NCBI GenBank assembly: GCA_905221605.1
Contig: CAJNDS010002079.1
Coordinates: 201,001-265,000, forward strand
DNA: 64,000 bases
Direction of reading: 5' to 3'
DNA from: Symbiodinium natans
Taxonomy: Eukaryota; Sar; Dinophyceae; Suessiales; Symbiodiniaceae
Shown here: positions 8,977-19,000 of the stretch, piece after piece
Layout: each line of letters begins with the position of its first letter
Numbering within the stretch: position 1 is the stretch's first letter
Translations under genes and position numbers: made by a program
The notes under the pieces: generated by a model
Database searches by the model: none
What the model saw: the letters and a program-made list of their open reading frames with translations, nothing else
Told to the model about the DNA's origin: nothing

Positions 8977-10208
8977 AAAGCGCCTATCGACAGTTGGCCA
9001 TTTCAGATGAGAGTTTAAGATTTTCATACTTGGCAGTGTACGACCCGTTTGAGGGGAAGCCCAAATTATTCCAGCAACTGGCGGTACCTTTTGGTTCCAC
9101 GAAAGCAGTATACTTCTTCTTGAGGGTTGCGAGGGCTCTTTGGACGATCCTGGTGAAAGGAGCCAGAATCCCTACGACGAATTACTTTGACGACTTTGTT
9201 CTCCTCGCATTGAGCGGTGACAGGAGTTCATGTGGGTATACCTTTGATGAGGTCATGAAACTGTTGGGTTGGAAGCTGTCATCAGACAAGACTACGGAGT
9301 GGAGCACAAGTTTCGAAGCTTTGGGCGTTTTGTTTGAGCTGGACCAAACAGGGACAGGGGTCCTGAAAGTTAAGAACACCGAACGAAGGCGTCGAGAGTT
9401 GGTCACAGCCATCAGAGGTCACCTGGAGAATGGTTTGATGGGTCAGAAGGAGGCCCTGCAACTGAGGGGCCGATTACAGTTTGCACAAGCTCAGTTCTTC
9501 GGAAGGTTAGGCAGGAGGTGTCTGGTTGAGATCACGAGACATGCCTATGGTGGGAGGCGGAAAATTCCGGGATACACTAAAGACCTTTTGGAAGAGTTCT
9601 GCAAGTTCTTAGACGCTGCTCAGCCCAGGCTAGTGGGACAGGTGTCGTGCAGATCGTTTATGATACTCACCGATGCAGCCTTCGAAACCGAGACAAGGTC
9701 TGGTGGATTAGGTGGTGTGCTCCTTACGGGGAGTGGGACAGCGCTGTCATTCTTCAGTGTTCCGATCTCGGAAATCCAGACTCAAGTGCTATCTATGGAG
9801 GATGAGCAAACTATTATCTATGAGCTGGAAATGCTTGGGGTTTTGGTTGGTTTGAAGTTGCTAACAGGCCAGACTGCAGCCTTTGCTGAATCGTATTCCC
9901 AGCATGGAGCGACTGCTGGAACTGGGGTAATCGTCTACCTCGACAATGATGCGGCCCGACACGCCTACATCTCGGGATCTGCTAAGAAAGGAGTTGCTGG
10001 AATGTTGGTGGATGAAGCAAACTTCCTGGAATATGTTCACGGATTTCTACCGTGGTATGCAAGAGTTGCCTCCCCAGCGAATCTTGCAGATCAACCTTCA
10101 AGGTTCCAACTTGATTTGGTTAGGAAGTTAGGATTCAAGGACGAATCGCATGAAGCGAGGAGGATCGTTTCGGCAATTGTGAAGAGGGCCTCGAAACTGA
10201 AGGTTTGA
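8946..10208 (+). CDS. Reverse transcriptase palm/thumb and RNase H of DIRS-A
   Basis: Continues the RT in the -1 frame; the ORF has a TTG, not an ATG, at 8946, so it is a continuation rather than an independent gene. RT motif A is TADLKSAYRQL (about 8965-9000), motif B-like LAVPFGSTKAV, and the catalytic box NYFDDFVLL (about 9180). From about 9655 an RNase H domain follows: FMILTDAAFE (first Asp), YELEMLGVL (Glu), VYLDNDAARHAY (second Asp), and the C-terminal SPANLADQPSR motif. It ends 18 bp before repeat B1. All catalytic acidic residues are present. Confidence 0.8.
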   Translation: MELFGKTADLKSAYRQLAISDESLRFSYLAVYDPFEGKPKLFQQLAVPFGSTKAVYFFLRVARALWTILVKGARIPTTNYFDDFVLLALSGDRSSCGYTFDEVMKLLGWKLSSDKTTEWSTSFEALGVLFELDQTGTGVLKVKNTERRRRELVTAIRGHLENGLMGQKEALQLRGRLQFAQAQFFGRLGRRCLVEITRHAYGGRRKIPGYTKDLLEEFCKFLDAAQPRLVGQVSCRSFMILTDAAFETETRSGGLGGVLLTGSGTALSFFSVPISEIQTQVLSMEDEQTIIYELEMLGVLVGLKLLTGQTAAFAESYSQHGATAGTGVIVYLDNDAARHAYISGSAKKGVAGMLVDEANFLEYVHGFLPWYARVASPANLADQPSRFQLDLVRKLGFKDESHEARRIVSAIVKRASKLKV

Positions 10209-10226
10209 CACATGGCTCAGGTGAAT

Positions 10227-10464
10227 GGGGAAAGGAGCCCTGTGTCTCACAGGACATTTCGAGACTCAACAACAGTCTTGGGTCTTACAGGAGGGATCGA
10301 GATCCAACCAGCCGTGCTCGGTACTGTTTCCCCACAACGTGAAAAGATTCGAACGAGAGCGAGTGATGTGAGCAGAATGCATGTTGCTTGATGAAGATTG
10401 TGTCATGCTTGAAGTGTTCAAACACGACATGACATTTCATAACAAGCACGGTTTTGAACAATAA
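10227..10464 (+). repeat. Split direct repeat B1 of DIRS-A
   Basis: 238 bp, matching 11298-11535 with one clear difference near the start (CCTGTG versus CCCGTG). Such near-identity argues for a young insertion. Confidence 0.9.
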
Positions 10465-10652
10465 GTATCGTTCTTCGAATGCCTGGAGAAGATAGAGCTT
10501 TATTGTTCAAAGGAAACAACATCAAAATGTTGTGGTGAACAAAACATTTGCTTGTTGTTTCAGTGCTTGCCTTTTTGCACAACTTATTTCCAACGCTTGA
10601 TCAGTTTTATGCTTGTTCATGCAGGATTTGTATTTACTTATACACCCGTCGC

Positions 10653-10722
10653 AGCGGGACCTCTCAGAGGGCAGGATGCCCGGAAAGTGCTCTTAGAAGC
10701 TGATAGATTGTTTTCGAAAAAC
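10653..10722 (+). repeat. Split direct repeat A2 of DIRS-A
   Basis: Copy of the left-terminal repeat at 796-866 lying between B1 and B2, as required by the split-direct-repeat model. The 189 bp between B1 and A2 (10465-10652) hold no gene. Confidence 0.85.
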
Positions 10723-10956
10723 CCACCCTCGCCGCCCTTGTAATCTAATGTAAACGTTTTCGCAACCACGTCAGGAGAGGACTCGTGTGCATACGAAGTC
10801 TCCGGTAAGGGACCAGGCAGCTCAATGAGCGTGTGCAATAAGGAACCCTTGTTAGTGCGGGCCTTACTTCATGTGGTGACAGTTCCGCTTATTTGCTTGA
10901 CGCATAAAGGCTCGAGTCTTGCTCTTTTCATCGCTGTACTTTTCTCAGCACTCTTC

Positions 10957-11202
10957 ATGGCGCGGTCGTTGACGCGCGATCAGCTAAACGATTTTCGGGT
11001 GTGGCTTCACTCTTTGAATATGGATTCCCTCATGAAGGTGGCTGAGGTATTGGACGACCTCATGGCAGACCGTGAGATGCGGCAACAGGAGGCTGTTGCA
11101 GCTCGTCAGTCTCAGTGGCAGTTTGTGAACCCTGCACCTGACTTGGAGCAACCAAGTGAAGCTGCCTCGTCAAGCTCTCAGAGACAGCCAGAAACTTCTT
11201 GA
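10957..11202 (+). CDS. Small ORF between A2 and B2 of DIRS-A
   Basis: First ATG within the longer open frame that begins at 10825; 81 residues with a helical Leu/Asp/Met-rich core (RDQLNDFRVWLHSLN...) and a Ser/Gln/Pro-rich tail. If an upstream non-ATG start were used, a hydrophobic segment (LICLTHKGSSLALFIAVLFSALFMA) would be added. No family recognised. Its location between the terminal repeats, outside the usual coding block, is odd. Confidence 0.35.
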   Translation: MARSLTRDQLNDFRVWLHSLNMDSLMKVAEVLDDLMADREMRQQEAVAARQSQWQFVNPAPDLEQPSEAASSSSQRQPETS

Positions 11203-11297
11203 ACTGTCGTTCTGAACCACATGGATATCCTGTTCAGGCCGTCACACTTAGGCCGAACCTGTGAGAGGCCGTGAGTTAGCTGTATTTTCCTCTCGAA

Positions 11298-11535
11298 GGG
11301 GAAAGGAGCCCCGTGTCTCACAGGACATTTCGAGACTCAACAACAGTCTTGGGTCTTACAGGAGGGATCGAGATCCAACCAGCCGTGCTCGGTACTGTTT
11401 CCCCACAACGTGAAAAGATTCGAACGAGAGCGAGTGATGTGAGCAGAATGCATGTTGCTTGATGAAGATTGTGTCATGCTTGAAGTGTTCAAACACGACA
11501 TGACATTTCATAACAAGCACGGTTTTGAACAATAA
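11298..11535 (+). repeat. Split direct repeat B2, right end of DIRS-A
   Basis: Second copy of the 238-bp B repeat. Its last bases (GAACAATAA) abut the resumed coding frame of element X, fixing the right end of the insertion to within a base or two. Confidence 0.9.
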
Positions 11536-11536
11536 C

Positions 11537-12148
11537 AATGATGATGCTCGCAAAGCAGCCGAGTCGTGGATGGCATTGCTGGCAGACACTCCCTTCATCT
11601 TCAGCCTTCGCTCACCTCCTGTGCTGCCCTTAGTCGCTGAGGCTGACGCGTTTGCTGATGATCTGGGGTGTGGTTTAGGAGGTTACGTCACCTGGTATTC
11701 GGGTGTTTCTAGGTGGTTCTCCTTGCACTGGTCTGCCTCTGTGGCTGCTGAACATCTGTCTCTCTTCTCTGCTCCTTTGCAGGCCCACATATCAGCCTTG
11801 GAGCTGCTGGCCCAATTGCTTCTCCTGTGGTGCATACACGATACGCTTCCCTCTTGCCGAGGACCACTTCGTGTTTGCCTTCGTTCTGACAACTCGGGAG
11901 CTGAAGCAGTTGCCGAGAAAAAACTTAGCTCTGTGCCAGCTCTTGCAGCTGTCCTCTCTTGCTTCATGTGCTTTCAACGCTGGTCCGGCCTTTGTGCTGA
12001 CATTGAGCACATTCCTGGATATCGCAGTCCGCTGCCACTTGCTGACCGCTGTCAGCCTCCCGTGGCTCACTTACTTCGACCTCAAGGCCGCGCTCTCTTG
12101 TTTCCCTGTTCAACTTTGTTACATGTAGCATGCCCCGTTTTCACATGA
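11537..12148 (+). pseudogene. RNase H part of interrupted element X, 3' half
   Basis: Codons from 11537 continue the frame left at 796. The sequence reads an RNase H-like domain: AEADAFADDLGCGLGGYV (first Asp strand), HISALELLAQLLLLW (Glu helix), VCLRSDNSGAEAVAEKK (second Asp strand), then HIPGYRSPLPLADR near the end. An RNase H removes the RNA strand of RNA/DNA hybrids during reverse transcription. The ORF stops at 12148; the rest of element X, including any recombinase, is not recognisable downstream, where copia-like sequence follows. Confidence 0.7.
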
Positions 12149-12397
12149 CAGTTTTTGGTCTCGTTTTCACCTAGCTTGAGCAACGACTCTTTGCATTCAT
12201 AAGGCTCAGATTTGGAGTGGAAAAGTGAGTTTTCTGTTCATCGTAGCGGAGCGCCTGGACAGCCAGGGCTCCTACACGTTTTCGGTTTTGGTGAGGGCTG
12301 AGTTCAGGGGCCAGTGTGCGGAAAGTTGCGTTCTGCTGTTCAGGGAAAAGGGACTGTCAGTGGAGCCGTAGCTTGACCTGAGCCATAGCCTCTGCGA
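12149..12397. other. Leader-like interval before the copia element
   Basis: No gene. I compared it by eye with 19508-19760 for long terminal repeats and found no convincing match, so copia LTR boundaries remain unplaced. Confidence 0.3.
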
Positions 12398-12997
12398 GTG
12401 CCTGACGGCACAGCTGCTCGAGCAGCAGCCACGTCTACTTGCGAGTCACTTGCCATTTTGAAAGAGAAACTCCTTGAATTTTACTTTGAACAATTGCTTG
12501 AAAGGCCTAAACCTGCAAATCGCCGAGATCATAGTTGGGCAAAGAACTTGGAGGTGGTCCGTGAAGCGTGCGAGCATCGGTTGAAGTCCTTGAACACTGT
12601 AGACGAGGTTTTGCAGTTTGGGTCTAGGTGCATCAAGAACACAAGCCTGCGAGAAGCCTTTATCTGGCACGGCTGTGAAGCAGTCTGGGAGGCTGCTGTC
12701 CCTTGGCATTTGCAAGAATCTGCAGTTCAGCCTGCCGCTGAGCACCCTAACTTCGAGCGTGACATTGCTCTGTTCGAGCAGTCCCTGTCAGAGGAGCGCC
12801 CCACCAAATTCCAGCGTTGTCTGCGCCTTGCAGACGATCCCTTTGAGCTTGAGCCCAATCCTGAGAGTGTGTCAGAGCCTAGTGCAAAGAGAAGGTCCTT
12901 TGAAGGGCGTTTGTGCCCTGCAGAAGAGCCTATCGACCTGACGTCTGAGTCTGAAGCTGAGCACCATGGCGGAACAGGTGCCAGTGCAGCCCGATGA
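12398..12997 (+). CDS. Unrecognised acidic ORF upstream of copia gag
   Basis: About 199 codons open, beginning at a GTG and lacking any early ATG, so the true start is unknown. The N-terminal half is helical and basic/acidic mixed (LKEKLLEFYFEQLLERPK). The C-terminal tail is Ser/Glu-rich and contains PIDLTSESE, which resembles a SUMO-interacting motif (hydrophobic core followed by acidic residues). It overlaps the gag ATG by 32 bp in another frame. Not a known gag domain; it could be an extra gag-proximal ORF or a frame-shifted gag head. Confidence 0.45.
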   Translation: MPDGTAARAAATSTCESLAILKEKLLEFYFEQLLERPKPANRRDHSWAKNLEVVREACEHRLKSLNTVDEVLQFGSRCIKNTSLREAFIWHGCEAVWEAAVPWHLQESAVQPAAEHPNFERDIALFEQSLSEERPTKFQRCLRLADDPFELEPNPESVSEPSAKRRSFEGRLCPAEEPIDLTSESEAEHHGGTGASAAR

Positions 12998-15900
12998 TTC
13001 TGATGAAGAGCTTGATCCTGCCCAGTTTGTCGGAGGTGCCAATCCGTTTTCTCCGACAAGTCCCACTTCACTTCAGGACCAGATGATGTTGATGATGCAG
13101 CAGATGACAGAAGCCACTCGTGCTGCCTCCCAAGCAGCAGTTGCAGCCATGAGTGCTGCAGGAGCCAGAGCTTCCTCCAGCTCCAACACCACCGGGTTCT
13201 CCGACGCAAGCAAAATCTTGAGTAAGCCCCCGGAATTCGGTAGCAACAATCATGATCAGGATTTAATGGCTTGGGAAGAGTGGGTTCATACGTTTAAAAG
13301 TTGGCTAGTGTTCGCCAATGGCAGTTTCGAACGTGAACTGAAAGTGGTTGAGGACAATCCCCAAGATCCTATCGTGATGAGCACGTTGCCGCCCGACACC
13401 GCATCTCGATCGAATCAGCTTTATGCCATCTTCACAAGCCTGCTTCGGGGAAAACCGAAGACACTTCTTCGGGAAGTGACTGAGCGAAACGGCCTGGAGG
13501 CTTTCCGACGCCTCTTGGGCATCTACGCCCCGAAGTCAAAGGCTCGCAGCTTGGGCCTGCTCAATGCCTTGGTATCTATGCCTGCATTCGTGAAAGAGCG
13601 TTCCCTCAGAGAACAGATCAACAATCTTGAGAGAATCGCCACCGAATACCGAAGAGTCACAGGACGTTCGGTGGGCGATGACGTCCTTCTCGGGACTCTG
13701 CTTCGGTGTTTGCCCCAGCGTATCCGTCAACACATACAGCTCCAAATGGACGAAAGCGCGAGCTTTGACAGTGTTCGAGCATACGTGCTGAGTTATGAGA
13801 TCAGCACTACTCCTTGGACCACTACTGCCGTGCACCAAGCCCTTGGTGTTGCTCCTTCTGGTCAGTCAGCAGCGCAAGATCCAGTCCCGATGGAGGTCGA
13901 TGCTGTCACGTGGTGGAAAGGCGGCAAGAAAGGAGGAAAAGGCAAAGGAAAAGGGAAGGAACATGACAAAGGAAAAGGCAAAGGCAAGCATCAACAGCCT
14001 TGGCAACCATGGCAGAGCAAAGGGCAGCATGCCCACCACAAAGACAAGCCAAAAGGAAAGGACAAAGGAAAAGGCAAAGGAAAAGGAAAGGAGCACCAGA
14101 ATGATGGCAAAAGCGGTAAATCCAAGAACATCGTGTGTTGGTTCTGCGGGAAGACAGGCCATGCCCAGCGTGAATGCTACAAGAACCCTAATCGTGTGAA
14201 TTATGTGGAGCAGACTGCCAGCAATCCTGCAGGCAGTGCCACCGCGTCGCAGCCCCCGGCAAGCGTTGCAGAGTCATCTGTTTCGACTGCTGTCAGGCGA
14301 GTTGAACTGGATGCCAGTGATTGTGTGTTCGACTTCAGTGCGATGTTTTCCAATGATGAAGCCACGGTGAGGAGTGTTGTGCTTGAGCGCATGCACATGC
14401 AGCTGCCTCCTGAGCGTGTGAGTGCTTGTGATGCTGTTGTGAAAACCCATTGTCAGCATTTGCCCAGCACGCCTGTTGAGCAGTTCGACATGTCGTACAG
14501 TGATGGTGATGCAAACTGGACCTGCACTGAATGGAGGCCCAGTCCTGATGGCTTCGTGGAGTTCCCATGCACTGGGATGCAGTGCCTCGATGAATCCCTT
14601 CGTGCCAGCGATGATGCAGTCCTTGCCGGGATCCCTCAATCGCCTGAAGCCCTGATTTCGAGTGTTCGAGCAGTCGTGCATGAGGTCTCGACTGTCCAAC
14701 CTACACCTGTTGAAGTGATCATGGATAGTGGTGCTGATGTGAGCTGCCTGCCCATGGCATTTGGCCACAAAGGTTCCAAAGGTAGAGGTGCCGAGAGCAT
14801 GTCAGTGCGTGATGCGCAAGGAGGCGCTCTCCCTGTCAAGCAATGCAGAGATGTGGAGTTTGTTGTTGTGGCCCGAGATGGTCGTGAGATCACTTGGAAG
14901 GAACGCTGTGTGGTGACACCGGTCACCCAGCCCTTGCTCTCGATGGGCAAGTTCATGCGTGGAGGTTGGTTCCCCGTTTGGAGTGATAACCACATGTACA
15001 TCAGGCATGATGCATCAGGCATTGAGGTTCCAATGTCGTTCAAAGGCAATAGCTTGAAAGTTGATGCTGTGCTGCGTCGCGTTGCAGACGACGATGGGGA
15101 CGATGGCTTGGAGTCCGAGGCACAGGTGAGGTTCACCAGTGCGGTCCCTAGCCAGGAGTTGGTCGATGCCAGCTTCGGTTGGCAAACACTTGAGAGCACG
15201 GGACACTTTGTGTGGAGAGGGGTCAGTGACAGGTTCATCGATCCTTCTTTGTTGGTGCCTATCACGTGGCCCAATCGCAGCACATTGGTGAAGCTTGATG
15301 AAGGCTGGAAGTTGCTTGAATGGTGTGTTCCGTGGAGACAACTGAGCGATGAGACCGCTGAGTTTCCGTGTGGAGAGTGCGAATGCATAACCATCTTGAG
15401 CACAGGTGAAGAAGATCCTGATGTGTTTGGCGTCAAGGTAGATGCCCTTGAGAGTCATGTGCAAGAGAGTGGACGCCAGCCGGTTGGAGGTGTTGGCCTC
15501 GAACCCGACGAACTTCCTGATGCCCCGATGGGAGTTGAGCCTGAAGAGTTTGCTCCTGAACCACCTCGGCCGGTGGCTGATACCATCGAGGTTCCTGTTG
15601 CGCCTGCTGTGGGAGATCATGTGGTCACTGTAGATGGTGTCGGTTTGAGCATGAGCAGCACGCTTGCGGCATTGCGTGCAGGATGCGAAAGGCTAGGCTT
15701 GAGCAAGTCGGGATCCAAGCAGCGGTGTTTCGACCGCATGAAGGGATACCTCCAGAAAGAAAAGCTGGCGGCTGAGCTTGAGGTCGCTGAAAGAAGTCAA
15801 GATGTTGTGTCCCGAGAGCCTCGCATGCAGTTCGAGCCCAAACCACCGAGCGATGAGGCCCGCACATTGCACGAGGTCACCCATTTGCCGTTTGCAAATT

Positions 15901-16088
15901 GGTGCAAACACTGCACCATGATGAAGGCTGTTCCCGATCAACATCGAACACTGGTGGAAGGCAGTGCCCGTGAATATCCCACAATCAGCTTCGATTTGTG
16001 CTACACAGGCTATGATGCTGAAGGAAAATGTGCCCGTGAAGATTCGCCCGTGAAGATTCGCCCGACAAGGACAAGCTTACGTGTTTGA
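12966..16088 (+). CDS. Copia gag-protease-integrase (N-terminal part of polyprotein)
   Basis: Starts at ATG 12966 in an ACCATGG context; 1040 residues. A gag (UBN2-type) helical domain covers about residues 90-280, then a Lys/Gly-rich RNA-binding tract. A CCHC zinc knuckle (CWFCGKTGHAQREC) lies near residue 390. The aspartic protease active site is MDSGADVSCLP near residue 587. The integrase HHCC zinc module (EVTHLPFANWCKHC) is near residue 968, and the first catalytic Asp (ISFDLCYTG) near 1008. The frame then runs into the 14-bp duplication and terminates at 16088, so integrase is cut between its first and second acidic residues. Confidence 0.85.
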   Translation: MAEQVPVQPDDSDEELDPAQFVGGANPFSPTSPTSLQDQMMLMMQQMTEATRAASQAAVAAMSAAGARASSSSNTTGFSDASKILSKPPEFGSNNHDQDLMAWEEWVHTFKSWLVFANGSFERELKVVEDNPQDPIVMSTLPPDTASRSNQLYAIFTSLLRGKPKTLLREVTERNGLEAFRRLLGIYAPKSKARSLGLLNALVSMPAFVKERSLREQINNLERIATEYRRVTGRSVGDDVLLGTLLRCLPQRIRQHIQLQMDESASFDSVRAYVLSYEISTTPWTTTAVHQALGVAPSGQSAAQDPVPMEVDAVTWWKGGKKGGKGKGKGKEHDKGKGKGKHQQPWQPWQSKGQHAHHKDKPKGKDKGKGKGKGKEHQNDGKSGKSKNIVCWFCGKTGHAQRECYKNPNRVNYVEQTASNPAGSATASQPPASVAESSVSTAVRRVELDASDCVFDFSAMFSNDEATVRSVVLERMHMQLPPERVSACDAVVKTHCQHLPSTPVEQFDMSYSDGDANWTCTEWRPSPDGFVEFPCTGMQCLDESLRASDDAVLAGIPQSPEALISSVRAVVHEVSTVQPTPVEVIMDSGADVSCLPMAFGHKGSKGRGAESMSVRDAQGGALPVKQCRDVEFVVVARDGREITWKERCVVTPVTQPLLSMGKFMRGGWFPVWSDNHMYIRHDASGIEVPMSFKGNSLKVDAVLRRVADDDGDDGLESEAQVRFTSAVPSQELVDASFGWQTLESTGHFVWRGVSDRFIDPSLLVPITWPNRSTLVKLDEGWKLLEWCVPWRQLSDETAEFPCGECECITILSTGEEDPDVFGVKVDALESHVQESGRQPVGGVGLEPDELPDAPMGVEPEEFAPEPPRPVADTIEVPVAPAVGDHVVTVDGVGLSMSSTLAALRAGCERLGLSKSGSKQRCFDRMKGYLQKEKLAAELEVAERSQDVVSREPRMQFEPKPPSDEARTLHEVTHLPFANWCKHCTMMKAVPDQHRTLVEGSAREYPTISFDLCYTGYDAEGKCAREDSPVKIRPTRTSLRV
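16033..16060 (+). repeat. 14-bp tandem duplication that breaks copia pol
   Basis: The unit CCCGTGAAGATTCG occurs twice head to tail, followed by a third partial CCCG. Fourteen is not a multiple of three, so the second copy shifts the frame between the two halves of integrase; one copy would keep pol open. Confidence 0.85.
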
Positions 16089-19000
16089 TTGTGCACTGTA
16101 GTCACACTGACTACATCCTTGCTGTGCCCCTTCCGGACAAGTCATCGCAAAGCATGAAGTCTGCAGCTGTGGAGGTTGTCCGGCTGTGCCAACTGCTCGG
16201 ACACACGGAAGTTGAACTTCGCTGTGATCAGGAGCCGTCCATGTTGCAGCTGCAGGGTTTAGCAATGAATGCTAGGAAACGGTTGGGTTTTAAGACAAGG
16301 ATCCGGAACCCTCCGGTTGGAGCACACCAGGCAAACGGCTGTGTCGAGAAGGCAGTTGATGTCATCCGTGGTCTTGCAAATGTCATGCTTTCCATGTGCC
16401 GTGAGAAGCTGGGTGTCGAGATCCCCGTGAATCATCCGCTGTTCGGGTGGTCCTTTCTTCATGCGTCGTGGACCTACTCGAGGTTCAAGGTCAAGGGAGG
16501 TCTGACAGCATATGAACGATGCACAGGTTCACGCTACAACGGCAAACTGGTGCCGTTTGGTGAGCCGGTATATGCGTATGTGCGCCCATCTCAGAAAGGG
16601 AACCCTCGTTGGAGCATGAGCATGTTTCTGTCGAAATCGCCGGTGAACGACATGTTCATCGTAGGTACAGCCAATGGAGTGATGCTCACCAAGTCTGTAC
16701 GCCGGACGGGCCAGCCGTGGGCCCTGGAAGCCAAGCTTGCAAATGAGGTCAAAGGCATGCCCTGGGATTATAGTTTGGGTACCCTAGGCACTAAGACGGT
16801 TCCCCAAGCTAAGGCCCGTGCACCGAATGCTGTGGCCGCGCCGTTGGTGCCACCGATTCCGGAGCTCATGCCGCCCCCAGGCGGATTGCCCCGACAGGCT
16901 AAGACAGCCCATAATGAGCCCATAATCCCCGAGGTAGTTCCACAGATACAACCAGCATCGGTGACATCGTCAGTTCCAGGTTCGCGCAAAACTTTGTTGC
17001 TTGATCGTGATGACAGTCGTGCGTCAGTAACACCTGTGAGTCCCATTGTTCCAGCACTTCCTGGCCCGGCCACCTCAAGCAGTACAGAGCCCAATCTTCT
17101 CCCAGACTCCAGCATGCTGTCTGAGTTGTTGCCGAAGAGGTCGGCGGGGCAGGAGCTCGGCGGGGATGCAGCCTCGTCCCAACCTGCAAAGGTTCCCAGA
17201 ATCCGTCGCGTGCTTGATGAAGAGTTTGCTGTCAATGACGAAGAGACTGAGCAAGCCGAAGAATGGTCTGATCCCAAGGTCCATGGGGAATGGATCGACG
17301 ATGTGTATGAGGAAGGCCAATCCCACGAGGTACTCAGTGATGAACCCGAGTCCGGCATAGCAGGTGCGTTGTCAAAGCAGAAGCTCAAAGATCTGGAGTC
17401 ACGCCTGTGGTTCCCAGTTGAGCCTGACTTAGATGCCGATGAGCTGCGTGCGCTTGATGCGATTTCCGATGAGTATGAGGTCCAGCGGCTCATCAGGAAA
17501 GGGGTCCTTCGGCAATCGAACGTGAAAGGCCAGAGCAGAGAGCCTGATGTGAAACGTCTGAGCACGAAGTTTGTTCGAACATGGAGGTCCAAGACAAAGG
17601 ATGGCGTTCCGATGGTGCTAAGGCGTTCGCGGTTGTGTGCTCGGGAGTATAGGTGGCTAGAAATGGACCGTGAGGACATCTTTGCGCCTGCCACCAATGC
17701 AGCCGTGACAAGGCTCCTGCCTTGGTTGTTTGCCAGCAAGAGAAAGGTCTCCGAAGGTGAGTATGGAATGCTAGTTCTTGACGTGAAGGATGCATACCTC
17801 ACCGTTCCTCAAGGCGAAAGGGTCATAGCCTCAATGCCGTCTGACTATGCAAGCGAGTTCGAGTACGAGTTCGACCGTTGCATACCAGGTCAACGTGACG
17901 GGGCGATCAAGTGGCATTTGCACTTCCTTTCATTCGTGCGGAAACACCTGAAAGTCACTGTGTGCCCTGCATGCCCGGCATTGTGGATTGTGGAAGACAG
18001 CAAGTTGCTGATACACGTCGACGACATGTTCATCGTAGGGAAAATCTCTTTCTTGCGTGACCGTTTCCTTCCTCTCATCGAGAGCGAGTTTGAGGTGACA
18101 TGGACCCTAGCAGCACATGAGGGAGAAAGTGTGAATTTCCTGAAGCGCAAGCACTTGATCACCAGTGAGGGTGTTGTCATCCAGTCACAGTCCGACCTCT
18201 TTCACAAGCTTTGCAAAGTGGTTGATGTTGGCCCAAAGAAAACCTCAAGAACGCCATGCACAAAGGAGTTGCTGAAGCCCTCAGACTCTCCACTGCTTGA
18301 TGCAGAGCATGCATCAAGGTTTAGGACTGCCATAGGCATAGCCATGTATTGCAGTGCTGATCGTGGCGACTGTGCGTTCGTCATCCGGTCCTTAGCCCAG
18401 CGCTTGCGAGAGCCAACACAAGCAGATTGGCGGGCTGTGCAGAAACTTGCATCGTACTTGCGAGGTACTGAAGGCTATGCCATCCATCTTGTTCCACAGC
18501 ATGTGGGTGCATCTGTGTTGCATCGTGGCTATGGCAACGATGAGTGTCAAGGCCATTTGCTTGAAGCTTTCAGTGATGCTGACTGGAGCGGTAGCCAATT
18601 CAGCCGCCGGTCAATGAGTGGAGCGGTGTTCTATCTTGATGGAGCGGCAATCTTCAGCACATGCAGGGGACAGAAAGTTGTCAGTTTGTCATCTTGTGAA
18701 TCAGAATGGTATGCTGCGGTATCTGCCAGTTGCGATTTGCTTTTCATCAAGCAATGCCTCGAAGCCATACTTCCCGATCCCATCCAGGCCGTGGTGCGTT
18801 TGGACAATTCCGCAGCAAGGCAATTGGCCCATCGTCAGGGCCCTTCCAATAGGACTCGTCACATCGATGCCAGACTGTTTTGGGTGCAAGAACGTGTTCA
18901 GGCGAAAGAGCTGTTGTGCCGGCCAGTCTCAGGCTTGTGCAACCCATCCGACATATCCACCAAAGTCTTGTCGGAGAAGCGCTTGAAAGGATTGCTAGGT

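Larger units (their letters stand above)
796..11535 (+). mobile_element. DIRS-A: complete DIRS-like (PAT/Ngaro-type) retrotransposon with split direct repeats
   Basis: The ends are defined by two repeat pairs in the order A1 (796-866), ORFs, B1 (10227-10464), A2 (10653-10722), B2 (11298-11535). This A1...B1-A2-B2 layout is the split-direct-repeat architecture known for PAT and Ngaro elements, which use a tyrosine recombinase instead of a DDE integrase. The interior encodes two small coiled-coil ORFs, an SR-rich ORF, a tyrosine recombinase, a gag-like protein and RT/RNase H. It sits inside the RT-RNase H ORF of element X; removing it rejoins X in frame. No clear target-site duplication is seen, as expected for this class. 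Unusually, 189 bp separate B1 from A2 and 575 bp separate A2 from B2. Confidence 0.8.
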
